Shown here: positions 34,879-43,221 of the stretch, piece after piece | Layout of the letters: each line of letters begins with the position of its first letter | How positions within the stretch are numbered: the stretch's first letter is position 1 | Source: Curtobacterium sp. Leaf183 | GTDB taxonomy: Bacteria > Actinomycetota > Actinomycetes > Actinomycetales > Microbacteriaceae | Assembly (NCBI RefSeq): GCF_001424385.1 | Contig: NZ_LMPO01000009.1 | Coordinates: 515,628-579,627, forward strand | Reading direction: 5' to 3' | Length of the DNA stretch: 64,000 nucleotides | Translations under genes and position numbers: made by a program | The notes under the pieces: generated by a model | Database searches by the model: none | What the model was told of the DNA's origin: nothing | What the model saw: the letters and a program-made list of their open reading frames with translations, nothing else

Positions 34879-35631
34879 TCAGTTGTGCAGGACCGCCGGC
34901 CGCACACGGACGGGGGCGAGCCACCGCGTGAGGACGATGGCCACGACCGCGCCGCAGCCGATGATGCTGGCCAGGACCACGATCTGGAACCGCCCCGCCT
35001 CGAGCGGCGAGACCCCGCCGAACACGGCCCCGACGAACGCTCCCGGCAGGGTCACGAGCCCCGTGGTGCGGGTCTGGTCGGTCGTCGGGACCATGGCGGC
35101 GTGGACAGCACGGCGCACCAGGTCCACGGTCGCCTCGCGTGGACGTGCGCCGAGCGCCAGCCACCCCTCGACCTCCTCCCAGTGGTCGCCGGTGAGCTCG
35201 ACGAACCGCCGACCGCTCAGCGTGGCGATCGTCATCGCGTTCCCGATGACGATCCCGCCGATGGCGAGCACGTACCGGGGCGAGAACTCGATCGCTCCGG
35301 TGCTGAACACCACTGCCAGGCTGACGACGACGCCGGCGCCCATGGCGCTCGCGACCGGTCCGACCATGCGCCGGTACGCACCCAGCCGACGGGCCGCGGT
35401 CCACGTCGCCACGGTGAACATGACGAACAGGGCGACGCCGATCCAGAACGGGCTGCGGATGATGTTCGACAGGATGAGGCTGATGGCAGCGAGCTGCACG
35501 GTGCCCTGCAGGACGGCGAGCGCCGGCGCGAACGGCTTCGGCGCCCGGACCGCCAGCAGCAGCACCGTTGCGAGGACCACGAGTGCGCTGATGCCGACGA
35601 GCGTCCCGGTGACGAGCTGCGGCGTGAGCAT
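34879..35631 (-). CDS. FetB-like ABC permease (UPF0014 family)
   Basis: 250-residue membrane protein with about seven hydrophobic helices. The family motifs IGGIVIGNAMTIATLSGRRF and GLVTLPGAFVGAVFGGVSPLEAGRFQIVVL match the FetB/YbbM family (an ABC-type exporter implicated in iron homeostasis in E. coli). The ATPase partner (FetA) is not encoded next to it. It lies 58 bases downstream of tRNA-Val on the same strand. Confidence 0.85.
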   Translation of the reverse strand: MLTPQLVTGTLVGISALVVLATVLLLAVRAPKPFAPALAVLQGTVQLAAISLILSNIIRSPFWIGVALFVMFTVATWTAARRLGAYRRMVGPVASAMGAGVVVSLAVVFSTGAIEFSPRYVLAIGGIVIGNAMTIATLSGRRFVELTGDHWEEVEGWLALGARPREATVDLVRRAVHAAMVPTTDQTRTTGLVTLPGAFVGAVFGGVSPLEAGRFQIVVLASIIGCGAVVAIVLTRWLAPVRVRPAVLHN

Positions 35632-35689
35632 GCGTCGGGCTCCTGTTCGGCGGTCCGCGACCCGGACCACGACCGCAGTGGGGGCACGG

Positions 35690-35762
35690 TGGGCTCTGGC
35701 GGGCTCGAACCGCCGACCACTTCGGTGTAAACGAAGTGCTCTACCAACTGAGCTAAGAGCCC
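35690..35762 (-). tRNA. tRNA-Val (TAC)
   Basis: 73 bases, complete cloverleaf on the minus strand. The acceptor GGGCTCT pairs with AGAGCCC, followed by A as discriminator. The D-arm is GCTC-AGTTGGTA-GAGC. The anticodon stem CTTCG/CGAAG encloses the loop TTTACAC, giving anticodon TAC. The T-arm GGCGG-TTCGAGC-CCGCC is perfect. The 3' CCA is not encoded. Confidence 0.95.
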
Positions 35763-35786
35763 GCAGCGACGATCGTACTTGGTGAC

Positions 35787-35829
35787 GGACGCCAGGTGCG
35801 GTGCGGGCCCGACCCGCGCCTCCCGTCCG
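35787..35829. terminator. Degenerate GGAGGC-family hairpin
   Basis: GGACGCCAGGTGCGG faces CCGCGCCTCCCGTCC with three mismatches, upstream of the LacI gene and behind tRNA-Val. It is probably a decayed copy of the terminator family. Confidence 0.4.
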
Positions 35830-35858
35830 GTTCTGGGTCGATGCTTGCGACGCTGCAC

Positions 35859-35892
35859 CTAAACCGGTATAAATGCCCCTGAACCGGTTTAG
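35859..35892. promoter_or_regulatory. Pair of LacI-type operators
   Basis: Two palindromic boxes centred on ACCGGT: CTAAACCGGTATAA (from 35859) and TGAACCGGTTTAG (35880-35892). The centres are 20 bases apart, two helical turns, and about 45-65 bases upstream of the LacI-family start. Their form (AACCGGTT with a central CG) is typical for LacI-family operators, and implies autoregulation and control of the downstream operon. Confidence 0.7.
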
Positions 35893-35928
35893 AACCATGA
35901 ACACGGGCACGACGCGAAGGAGCGGACG

Positions 35929-36969
35929 ATGACACGACGCCCCACCATCGTCGACGTCGCACGCGAAGCGGGCGTCTCGAAGGGCCTCGTGTCCCTCGCC
36001 CTCAACGACCGGCCCGGTGTCAACGCCACGACCCGCGAACGCATCCACAGGGTCGCGGCCGACATCGGCTGGCGCCCCAACCCGGCCGCCCGTGGCCTCA
36101 CCAACCGTCGTGCGTACGCCCTGGGCCTGGTGGTCCGTCGCGACCCCCGCATCATCGAGGTCGACCCGTTCTTCGCGTCGTTCATCTCCGGCCTCGAGAC
36201 CGTCCTGTCGGAGCGCGGCCAGGTCCTCGTGCTCAGCCTCGTCGGGGACCACGACGCCGAGGAACGCGCCTACCGCACGCTCGCGGCGGACGCCAGGGTC
36301 GACGGGTTCATCGTCACGGACCTGCTCGCCGGCGACCCCCGCATCGAGCTCATCGCCGAGCTCGGGGTGCACGCCGTCACGCTCGGCGAGCCCGACGTGC
36401 CGACGGCGTTCCCCGCGGTCCGTCGGGACTACGCCCCCGGCATCCACGAGCTCGTCCGCTACCTGGTCGGCCTCGGTCACGAGCGGATCGCCCACGTGTC
36501 CGGTCCTGAGTCCATGCTGCACGGACACGAGCGGCGGCAGCTGTTCGCCGATGCAGCACTCGAGGCCGGCGTCGACGCGGTCGTGGTCCCGACGGACTTC
36601 TCGCCCGAACAGGGGGCCGCCGCGACCGAGCAGCTCCTCGACCTCGCCGAGCGCGACCGGCCGACCGCGATCGTCTACGGCAACGACCCGATGGCGATCG
36701 CCGGCATGTCCGTCGCCCAGCACCGCGGTCTCCGGGTGCCGGACGACCTCTCGGTCACCGGACTCGACGGCTCGCAGATCGGGCGGCTCGTGTTCCCGGC
36801 CCTCACCACCCTCGACAACGACCCGGCCGAGTGGGGACGCATCGTCGCCGCCACACTGCTCGACCTCGTCGACGGCACCACGCCCGTCGACCGCGCTCTG
36901 CACCCCGCCGGACTCATCGTCCGCGGGTCGACGGGCGCGCCCCCGACCCGACAGCACACGACCGCGTAG
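35929..36969 (+). CDS. LacI-family repressor of the GH130 locus
   Basis: 346 residues. The N-terminal LacI helix-turn-helix is at about 5-55 (TIVDVAREAGVSKGLVSLALN, with hinge-type RRAYALGLVV following). The periplasmic-binding-like effector domain is at about 63-335, and VTGLDGSQIGRLVFPALTTLDND is a typical C-terminal segment. GAAGGAG precedes the ATG. It is followed after 50 bases by the ABC importer genes. It probably senses a mannoside or related sugar and represses its own operon through the two ACCGGT boxes. Confidence 0.92.
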   Translation: MTRRPTIVDVAREAGVSKGLVSLALNDRPGVNATTRERIHRVAADIGWRPNPAARGLTNRRAYALGLVVRRDPRIIEVDPFFASFISGLETVLSERGQVLVLSLVGDHDAEERAYRTLAADARVDGFIVTDLLAGDPRIELIAELGVHAVTLGEPDVPTAFPAVRRDYAPGIHELVRYLVGLGHERIAHVSGPESMLHGHERRQLFADAALEAGVDAVVVPTDFSPEQGAAATEQLLDLAERDRPTAIVYGNDPMAIAGMSVAQHRGLRVPDDLSVTGLDGSQIGRLVFPALTTLDNDPAEWGRIVAATLLDLVDGTTPVDRALHPAGLIVRGSTGAPPTRQHTTA

Positions 36970-37019
36970 TGCGCGCGGGAGCCTCGACGGCTCGGACGCA
37001 CCCCCGACGAAGGAGTCAC

Positions 37020-38318
37020 ATGCACCGCCGCATGCTCGCCATCGGCACCGCCCTCGCGGCGACCGTGGCGCTCACCGTCTCCGGCTGCGCCACCGGCAAC
37101 ACGGTGGCCGGACCCGAGGCGAGGACCAAGCACGGTCCGATCACGATCTGGTACTCGAACAACGCCCAGGAGGTCACCTGGGGCAAGGGGCTCGTCAGCT
37201 CGTGGAACAAGGACCACCCGGACGAGCCGATCAAGGCCCAGGAGGTCCCGGCGGGCAAGAGCACCGAAGAGGTGATCGGCGCCGCGATCACGGCGGGCAC
37301 CACCCCGTGCCTGGTGTTCAACAACCTGCCCGCCGCCACCGGGCAGTTCCAGAAGCAGGGCGGCCTGGTCGACCTGTCGAAGTTCCCCGGTGCCGACGCC
37401 TACATCCAGGCGCGCTCGGGGACGACCGCCGACCAGTACAAGTCCCCGGACGGCGACTACTACCAGATGCCGTGGAAGTCGAACCCGGTGATGATGTTCT
37501 ACAACAAGAAGCTCTTCGCGAAGGCCGGGCTGAGCACCACCGACCCGAAGCTCAGCACCTACGCCGACTTCCTCGCCGCCGCCGCCAAGATCAAGGCTGC
37601 GAAGGCCGCACCGTTCGCCATCTACCCCGCGGCGACGAGCGAGTTCTTCCAGCCGAACTTCGACTTCCTGCCGCTGTACGCCGCCGAGACCGGCGGGACG
37701 GGGCTGCTCGACGGGGACCAGAAGGCCACGTTCGACGACGCCGCCGGCAAGGACGTCGCGGACTTCTGGAAGACCGTGTACGCCAAGGGGTACGCCGGCA
37801 AGGACCAGCTCCAGGGTGACGCCTTCGCCACCGGCCAGGCCGCGATGGCGATGGTCGGCCCGTGGGCGGTCGCGAGCTACAAGGGTGCGGTGGACTGGGG
37901 CGTCGTGCCCGTGCCGACGAAGGACGGCACCGCAGCGGACGCGACCTGGACGTTCCCGGACGCCAAGAACGCCGCGATGTACGCGTCGTGCCGCAACCAG
38001 GGAACCGCGTGGGACGTCCTCAAGTACGCGACGAGTCCCGACCAGGACCGCGCGCTGCTCGAGACGACCGGGCAGATGCCGATCCGGAAGGACCTCGCGT
38101 CGACCTACGCGGACTACTTCGCGAAGAACCCGTCGTACCGGGAGTTCGGCGCCCAGGCAGCCAGGACCGTCGACGACCCGACGGGTCCCAACTCGACGGC
38201 CGTCCTGCAGGCGTTCCGGAACTTCTGGACGAAGGCCGTCATCTCCGGCGACGGCGAACTCGATCCGCAGCTCGCCGCCGCGGCCACCAAGACGACCCAG
38301 CTCGCTGTCCAGAAGTGA
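37020..38318 (+). CDS. ABC sugar importer substrate-binding lipoprotein (locus 2)
   Basis: 432-residue CUT1 solute-binding protein. The signal peptide ends in the lipobox TVSGC (Cys23). The body opens GPITIWYSNNAQEV, the usual binding-protein strand; YYQMPWKSNPVMMFYNKKLF and GQAAMAMVGPWAV are hallmarks of oligosaccharide binders. AGGAG precedes the ATG. It is the first structural gene behind the LacI regulator. The downstream GH130-like enzymes suggest a beta-mannoside or related oligosaccharide as ligand (inference). Confidence 0.9.
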   Translation: MHRRMLAIGTALAATVALTVSGCATGNTVAGPEARTKHGPITIWYSNNAQEVTWGKGLVSSWNKDHPDEPIKAQEVPAGKSTEEVIGAAITAGTTPCLVFNNLPAATGQFQKQGGLVDLSKFPGADAYIQARSGTTADQYKSPDGDYYQMPWKSNPVMMFYNKKLFAKAGLSTTDPKLSTYADFLAAAAKIKAAKAAPFAIYPAATSEFFQPNFDFLPLYAAETGGTGLLDGDQKATFDDAAGKDVADFWKTVYAKGYAGKDQLQGDAFATGQAAMAMVGPWAVASYKGAVDWGVVPVPTKDGTAADATWTFPDAKNAAMYASCRNQGTAWDVLKYATSPDQDRALLETTGQMPIRKDLASTYADYFAKNPSYREFGAQAARTVDDPTGPNSTAVLQAFRNFWTKAVISGDGELDPQLAAAATKTTQLAVQK

Positions 38319-38331
38319 AGGAGGACCGACC

Positions 38332-39282
38332 ATGACCGCAACAGCGACCGCCCCGGCCGCCGCATCCGCTGGGGACCGCAGTCAGCACCGGCACCCCTGG
38401 CGCATCCGGGTGTTCGGCAGGAACCCCCTCGGCTGGCTCTTCAGCGCGCCGTACCTGGTGTTCGTGCTGGTGATCTTCGCCTACCCCCTGGTCCTCGCCG
38501 TCTACATGTCGTTCCACGACTACTTCTTCTCGGCCCCGGGGGCGACCGTCGACCGACCGTTCATCGGCGTGCAGAACTACGTGCAGGCGTTCGAGGACCC
38601 CCAGGTCCGGCAGTCGTTCCTGAACGTCGGCGAGTTCCTGCTCATCAACGTGCCGCTCACCGTCGTGCTGTCGCTCGTGCTCGCGGCGGCGCTCAACAGC
38701 GTCGTCCGCTGGTCGACGTTCTTCCGGGTCAGCTACTACGTGCCGTACGTCACGGCGTCCGTCGCCGTCGTCGGCGTCTGGCTGTTCCTGTTCAACCAGA
38801 CCGGCCTCGTGTCGAAGCTCCTCGGCCCGCTCGCCCCGAACCCTGGGTGGCTCGTCAACGAGCACTGGGCGATGCCGATCGTCGCGCTCTTCGTCACGTG
38901 GAAGCAGCTCGGGTTCTACATCCTGCTGTACCTGGCGGCGTTGCAGAACGTGCCGAAGGAGCTCTACGAAGCAGCCGCGACGGACGGTGCGGGCAAGGTG
39001 CGGTCGTTCTTCTCCGTGACCGCCCCCGGAGTCCGACCCGCGACCGTGCTGGTCCTGCTCCTCAGCACCGTCATCGGGGCGAACCTGTTCACGGAGCCCT
39101 ACCTGCTGACTGGCGGCGGCGGCCCGAACGGCTCGTCGTCGTCACCCGTGCTGGTGATGTACCAGCAGGGCATCGAGCAGAACCACCCGGGGTACGCGTC
39201 CGCGATCGGCATCGTGCTGGTCGTCGGGGTCATGGTCATCGCGTTCCTGCAGAACCGATTCGCCGGAGGAAGAGAACGATGA
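38332..39282 (+). CDS. ABC sugar importer permease (locus 2, first)
   Basis: 316-residue CUT1 permease. A basic cytoplasmic tail (about 20-38) precedes six membrane helices; the EAA loop ELYEAAATDGAGKVRSFFS lies near residue 215, and there is a periplasmic GGGGPNGSSSS loop near the C-terminus. The start is marked by AAGGAGG 7 bases upstream. The stop overlaps the next permease start by 4 bases (ATGA). The ATPase is not encoded here and is presumably a shared MsmK-like protein. Confidence 0.92.
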   Translation: MTATATAPAAASAGDRSQHRHPWRIRVFGRNPLGWLFSAPYLVFVLVIFAYPLVLAVYMSFHDYFFSAPGATVDRPFIGVQNYVQAFEDPQVRQSFLNVGEFLLINVPLTVVLSLVLAAALNSVVRWSTFFRVSYYVPYVTASVAVVGVWLFLFNQTGLVSKLLGPLAPNPGWLVNEHWAMPIVALFVTWKQLGFYILLYLAALQNVPKELYEAAATDGAGKVRSFFSVTAPGVRPATVLVLLLSTVIGANLFTEPYLLTGGGGPNGSSSSPVLVMYQQGIEQNHPGYASAIGIVLVVGVMVIAFLQNRFAGGRER

Positions 39283-40244
39283 GCCAGACAGCAACCGGCG
39301 CCGCAGGCGCTGCGGGCCTCCCCGTCCCGGGGACCGGCACCGGCGGGGACGACGAAGGTCGGGCCTCCAGACCGCGCCGCACGCGGCGACGCCGCATGGA
39401 CGGGATCCAGCTGAGCCGCGGCCAGGCGGCGCTCCGGTTCGTGGTGCTCCTCATCGGCGCCGCGGTCTTCCTGTTCCCGTTCTGGTACATGATCGTCGGC
39501 TCGCTCCAGGCGTCCCCGGACACCTCGATCGCCGGTGCGTTCCCGAACCCGTCGAACATCACCGGGCACAACTACGCCGAGATCAACTCCCGGGTGAACC
39601 TCGGCCAGGGGCTCCTGAACTCCGGCATCTACACCGGCGGCGTGGTGATCTGCACGGTCGTCTTCGGCGTCCTCGCCGGCTACGCGCTCGCGGTCCTGCA
39701 GTGGAAGGGACGCGGCGTCACCTTCGCCCTGGCACTCCTCGTGCAGGTCATCCCGTTCCAGCTGCTGATGATCCCGCTCTACGTGCTCATCGCGCGGAAC
39801 TACGGACTCGCCGACAACTACCTCGGCATGATCCTGCCGTTCGCGATCAACTCGACGGCGGTGATCATCTTCCGCCAGTACTTCCTGCAGGTCCCGCAGG
39901 AGATCTTCGACGCCGCGCGGATCGACGGTGCCGGTGAGATCAGCGTGCTGTGGCGGGTGGCACTCCCCCTGGTCCGGCCGGCGCTCGTGACCGTGGTGCT
40001 CGTGACCTTCATCGGGCCGTGGAACGACTTCCTCTGGCCGTTCCTCATCACGAAGGAGGCATCGATGCAGCCCCTTGCGGTGTCGCTCGCCAACTACATC
40101 TCGAACATCGCCCAGTCGACCGCGAACCCGTTCGGAGCGATCCTCGCCGGGGCGGTCGTGCTCGCCGCGCCGGTCGTCGTGCTGTTCATCGTGTTCCAGC
40201 GCTACTTCATCTCGACCGACGTCGGGTCCGGGGTCAAGGGATGA
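39279..40244 (+). CDS. ABC sugar importer permease (locus 2, second)
   Basis: 321-residue CUT1 permease with an unusually long Gly/Arg-rich cytoplasmic tail (about 1-45, including RPRRTRRRRMDG) before six membrane helices. The EAA motif EIFDAARIDGAGEISVLWR is near residue 213. It overlaps its neighbours by 4 bases on both sides, so permease 1, permease 2 and the first GH130-like gene are translationally coupled. Confidence 0.92.
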   Translation: MSQTATGAAGAAGLPVPGTGTGGDDEGRASRPRRTRRRRMDGIQLSRGQAALRFVVLLIGAAVFLFPFWYMIVGSLQASPDTSIAGAFPNPSNITGHNYAEINSRVNLGQGLLNSGIYTGGVVICTVVFGVLAGYALAVLQWKGRGVTFALALLVQVIPFQLLMIPLYVLIARNYGLADNYLGMILPFAINSTAVIIFRQYFLQVPQEIFDAARIDGAGEISVLWRVALPLVRPALVTVVLVTFIGPWNDFLWPFLITKEASMQPLAVSLANYISNIAQSTANPFGAILAGAVVLAAPVVVLFIVFQRYFISTDVGSGVKG

Positions 40245-41350
40245 GCGCCGACCTCGACCCGAGCCGGTCCGAACCGAGTCAGCTCGACCGCGCCCAGCTC
40301 GTCGCCGACTACGAGCGAGCCCTCCGGCACGACAACGCGCTGACCGACCGGATCTCGACGGACGACTTCTCCGCCGTCTACGACGACCCACCGGCCTGGA
40401 TGATCGGGCCGTTCCGGCGCGATCCGTCGCTCACCTTCACGCAGCCGCGTGCCTGGGCGGACCCCACCGGGATCGGGTGGACGGCCGAGTCCGTCTTCAA
40501 CCCCACGCTGGGCGTCGCTCCGGTCGACGGACGGCCAGGAGGCCCGGAGCAGCTGCATCTCGTCTACCGTGCGGCCCCGCGCAAGGAGAGCACCTCGTCG
40601 CGGATCGGGCACGCGGTCCTGACCGCGGACGGCTGGGTCGACGACGGCGGCCCGATCCTCTGGCCGACGCTCCGCAACGAGTCGCTCGGGGTCGAGGACC
40701 CGAAGCTCTACCGTGCCGAGGGACGCTGGTTCCTGTTCTACAACGGCATCTGGGACACCACCGGGACACCCGAGCGTGCCGAGTACCCGTCCGCCGACCA
40801 CCTGGACGGCGAAGTCGGATGCGACATCAACCTCGCGGTGTCCGACGACCTGGTGCACTGGGAGAAGCTCGGACAGGTCGTGCCGTACGCCGTGTCGCAG
40901 CTCTGGGCGAAGGGCGCCGTGATCCCGCGGAACGACCGCGGGGAAGCGGTCCGGATCGGCGGCGAGTACCTCATGTACCTGTCCGAGGGGTGCGGTGGAC
41001 GCCTGACCGTCGGCCACTCCGACGACATGGTGCACTGGACGTTCGCGCCCGAGGACTACCTCGACATGTCCTCGCTCGGGCCGCAGCTGTACGAGGTCGC
41101 GTGCGCGGTCGTGGACGGCGACCGGCTCGTCCTCGACTTCTTCCACCGCGACCCCGCCGGGCACTTCGCCGCCGCCCAGGCCCGCTACGACGTCGACGCC
41201 CCGTTCACCCAGCGCGAGCTGCACAGCGGCGGGTCCCTCGCGTGGGGCGGGTTGCTCCGCTGGGACGGCGACCGCGTGTTCGCACAGGGCTGGGACGCGC
41301 CGCGCGGCACCCGCGAGATGTACTGCTACCGAGAGGACCACCATGACTGA
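40241..41350 (+). CDS. GH130/GH43-like beta-propeller glycosidase 1
   Basis: 369-residue cytoplasmic enzyme with a five-bladed beta-propeller pattern: repeated AVSDDLVHWEKLG and VGHSDDMVHWTF blades, and the signature SLGVEDPKLYRAEGRW close to the GH130 VEDPR catalytic loop. An N-terminal extension of about 70 residues precedes the propeller. GH130 members are mannoside phosphorylases or hydrolases; GH43-type arabinosidase activity cannot be excluded. It overlaps the permease stop by 4 bases and the next GH130-like gene by 8. Confidence 0.75.
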   Translation: MSADLDPSRSEPSQLDRAQLVADYERALRHDNALTDRISTDDFSAVYDDPPAWMIGPFRRDPSLTFTQPRAWADPTGIGWTAESVFNPTLGVAPVDGRPGGPEQLHLVYRAAPRKESTSSRIGHAVLTADGWVDDGGPILWPTLRNESLGVEDPKLYRAEGRWFLFYNGIWDTTGTPERAEYPSADHLDGEVGCDINLAVSDDLVHWEKLGQVVPYAVSQLWAKGAVIPRNDRGEAVRIGGEYLMYLSEGCGGRLTVGHSDDMVHWTFAPEDYLDMSSLGPQLYEVACAVVDGDRLVLDFFHRDPAGHFAAAQARYDVDAPFTQRELHSGGSLAWGGLLRWDGDRVFAQGWDAPRGTREMYCYREDHHD

Positions 41351-42416
41351 CGCCCTTGCCGCCGCTGACTTCCCGTACGCCCTCGAGCGGGTCGGCCTGC
41401 TCATGTCGCCGCTGGCGGACGACCCGCTCGAAGCCGAGGGTGTGCTGAACCCCGGCAGCGGCCGCGGCCCGGACGGCGAGCTCTACCTGCTCCCCCGGCT
41501 CGTGGCGACCGGCAACGTCTCCCGGATCGGCATCGCCCGCGTCGTCGTCGAGGACGGCGTGCCCGTCGGTGTCGAACGCGAGGGGATCGTGCTCGAGCCG
41601 GAGCGGACGTGGGAGGTGGGGGCGCAGAACGCCGGCGTCGAGGACCCGCGCACCACGTTCCTCCCGGCCATCGGCCTGCACGTCATGACGTACGTCGCCT
41701 ACGGGCCGCTCGGACCGCACACGGCCGTGGCCGTGTCGGAGGACCTGCGCGCGTGGCGCCGGCTCGGACCCGTCCGGTTCGGGTACGACGACGCCCTCGA
41801 CGTCGACCTCGGTCTGTACTTCAACAAGGACTGCGTCTTCCTCCCCGAGCCGGTCGTCGGACCGGACGGCGTCACGAGCATCGCGGTGCTGCAGCGCCCG
41901 GGCTGGGACCTGTCCGAGATCCGCCCCGGCGAGGGCGTGCACCCGCCGTCGTGGGTCGAGGACACCCGGCCGTCGATCTGGATCTCGTTCGTGCACCTCG
42001 ACCGGGTCCGCGAGGACGTCGGGGCACTCGCGGAGTGGCGCGGGCACCGGGTCCTCGCCGCACCGGAGATGCCGTTCGAGGCGCTCAAGATCGGGGCGGG
42101 ACCGGCGCCGATCCGCGTGCCGGAGGGCTGGTTGCTCCTGCACCACGGGGTGACCGGCGAGCTCGTCGGCTCCCTCGCCCAGCAGCAGAACGTCAACTAC
42201 GCGGCCGGGGCGATGATCCTCGACGCGGAGCGGCCGTGGCAGGTCGTGTCCCGGACGACCGAGCCGCTGCTGTCCGCCGACACCGAGGACGAGCAGTCGG
42301 GCATCGTGCCGAACGTGGTGTTCCCGACGGCGATCGAGGAGATCGACGGGGTGCGGTACGTGTTCTACGGGATGGCCGACTCGAAGATCGGGGTGGCGCG
42401 GCTCGTCCGCCGCTGA
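41343..42416 (+). CDS. GH130-like glycoside phosphorylase/hydrolase 2
   Basis: 357 residues with the GH130 propeller signatures LNPGSGRGPDGELYLLPR (about 34-51), AGVEDPRTTFLPAIG (about 98-112) and YFNKDCVFLPEP (about 160). The family acts on beta-linked mannosides, either by phosphorolysis giving mannose 1-phosphate or by hydrolysis; the sequence alone does not decide which. The start lies inside the previous gene (8-base overlap), so the two enzymes are made together and may form a complex or act in sequence. It is the last gene of the LacI-controlled operon. Confidence 0.82.
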   Translation: MTDALAAADFPYALERVGLLMSPLADDPLEAEGVLNPGSGRGPDGELYLLPRLVATGNVSRIGIARVVVEDGVPVGVEREGIVLEPERTWEVGAQNAGVEDPRTTFLPAIGLHVMTYVAYGPLGPHTAVAVSEDLRAWRRLGPVRFGYDDALDVDLGLYFNKDCVFLPEPVVGPDGVTSIAVLQRPGWDLSEIRPGEGVHPPSWVEDTRPSIWISFVHLDRVREDVGALAEWRGHRVLAAPEMPFEALKIGAGPAPIRVPEGWLLLHHGVTGELVGSLAQQQNVNYAAGAMILDAERPWQVVSRTTEPLLSADTEDEQSGIVPNVVFPTAIEEIDGVRYVFYGMADSKIGVARLVRR

Positions 42417-42438
42417 GCACCCGCCGTACGCTGACCGC

Positions 42439-42816
42439 ATGACCCAGATCCGCACCGGCTGCGACCTGGCGTCGGTCGACGACGTCCGCGCCGGCATCAG
42501 TGCCCACGGCGAGCGGTACCTGGCCCGCGTCTTCACCGAGCGGGAGCGCGCCGACGCCGGGGACGACCCGGAACGCCTGGCGGCCCGCTTCGCCGGGAAA
42601 GAGGCGGTCATCAAGCTCCTCCGCCCCACGCGGTCCGAGTCGGTCCCGCTCCGCGACGTCGCGATCGTCCTCGACGAGCACGGCGCTCCCTCCGTCGAGC
42701 TCGTCGGAGCGGCCGCCGGACTCGCGGCGACGGCCGGCATCACCACCGTCGACGTGTCCCTGTCCCACGAACGGGGGCTGGCGCTCGCGACGGCTGTGGC
42801 CCTCTCGGAGCGGTGA
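42439..42816 (+). CDS. acpS: Holo-ACP synthase-type phosphopantetheinyl transferase
   Basis: 125-residue AcpS-type enzyme that moves 4'-phosphopantetheine from CoA to a Ser of carrier proteins. The motif GCDLASVDDV at residues 7-16 corresponds to the family's GxDLxxVxR with the Mg-binding Asp, and RFAGKEAVIKLL near 52-63 to the F(A)xKEAxxK signature. The C-terminal DVSLSHERGLALA is also typical. TACGCT 7 bases before the ATG fits a leaderless start. It may be the only AcpS of the cell, or dedicated to the adjacent carrier protein; its position favours at least a link. Confidence 0.85.
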   Translation: MTQIRTGCDLASVDDVRAGISAHGERYLARVFTERERADAGDDPERLAARFAGKEAVIKLLRPTRSESVPLRDVAIVLDEHGAPSVELVGAAAGLAATAGITTVDVSLSHERGLALATAVALSER

Positions 42817-42867
42817 CGGCGGACATGCCCGGCGAGACTGTCAACCCGTGCAGGAACGGGTCCGGAG

Positions 42868-42899
42868 GGTGCGGGTTCCCGCACCGGCACGGCGGTTTT
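42868..42899 (+). terminator. Intrinsic terminator after acpS
   Basis: GGTGCGGG and CCCGCACC (8 perfect pairs, TT loop) at 42868-42885 are followed by GTTTT ending at 42899. A TATGGT promoter box at 42918 lies beyond it, so the carrier-protein operon has its own promoter. Confidence 0.6.
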
Positions 42900-42930
42900 C
42901 CGGGGTCGTCCGCTCCCTATGGTTGCTCAC

Positions 42931-43221
42931 ATGCAACAGGACCAGAACACCGGAGCGACCTCGCTCGCACTCGCTGACCCGACGGCCGAGCAGGCCGTCC
43001 GACGTGCGCTCGCCGACCACGGACGCCTGACCGTCGACGCCGGGGACGTCGCGTCGACCGCCGACCTCTACGCGCTCGGGCTCACCTCCCACGCCACGGT
43101 CAACGTGATGCTCGCCGTCGAGAACGACCTCGACGCGGAGTTCCCGGACCACGTACTGAACCGCGCGACCTTCGGCTCGGTGGCGTCCATCGTCGCCGCC
43201 GCCGCGCTGGCGACCTCATGA
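42931..43221 (+). CDS. Stand-alone acyl carrier protein of the aminoacyl cluster
   Basis: 96-residue carrier protein. The phosphopantetheine site is LYALGLTSHATVNVM with Ser53, replacing the usual D-S-L by T-S-H. The helix pattern and acidic helix II (VMLAVENDLDAEFPDHVLN) fit the ACP fold. It is clearly different from the fatty-acid AcpP encoded at 55398. The ATG at 42931 is preceded 7 bases upstream by TATGGT, so I take it as a leaderless start; an ATG inside that box (42919) would add four residues. The stop overlaps the dehydrogenase start (ATGA). Confidence 0.85.
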   Translation: MQQDQNTGATSLALADPTAEQAVRRALADHGRLTVDAGDVASTADLYALGLTSHATVNVMLAVENDLDAEFPDHVLNRATFGSVASIVAAAALATS

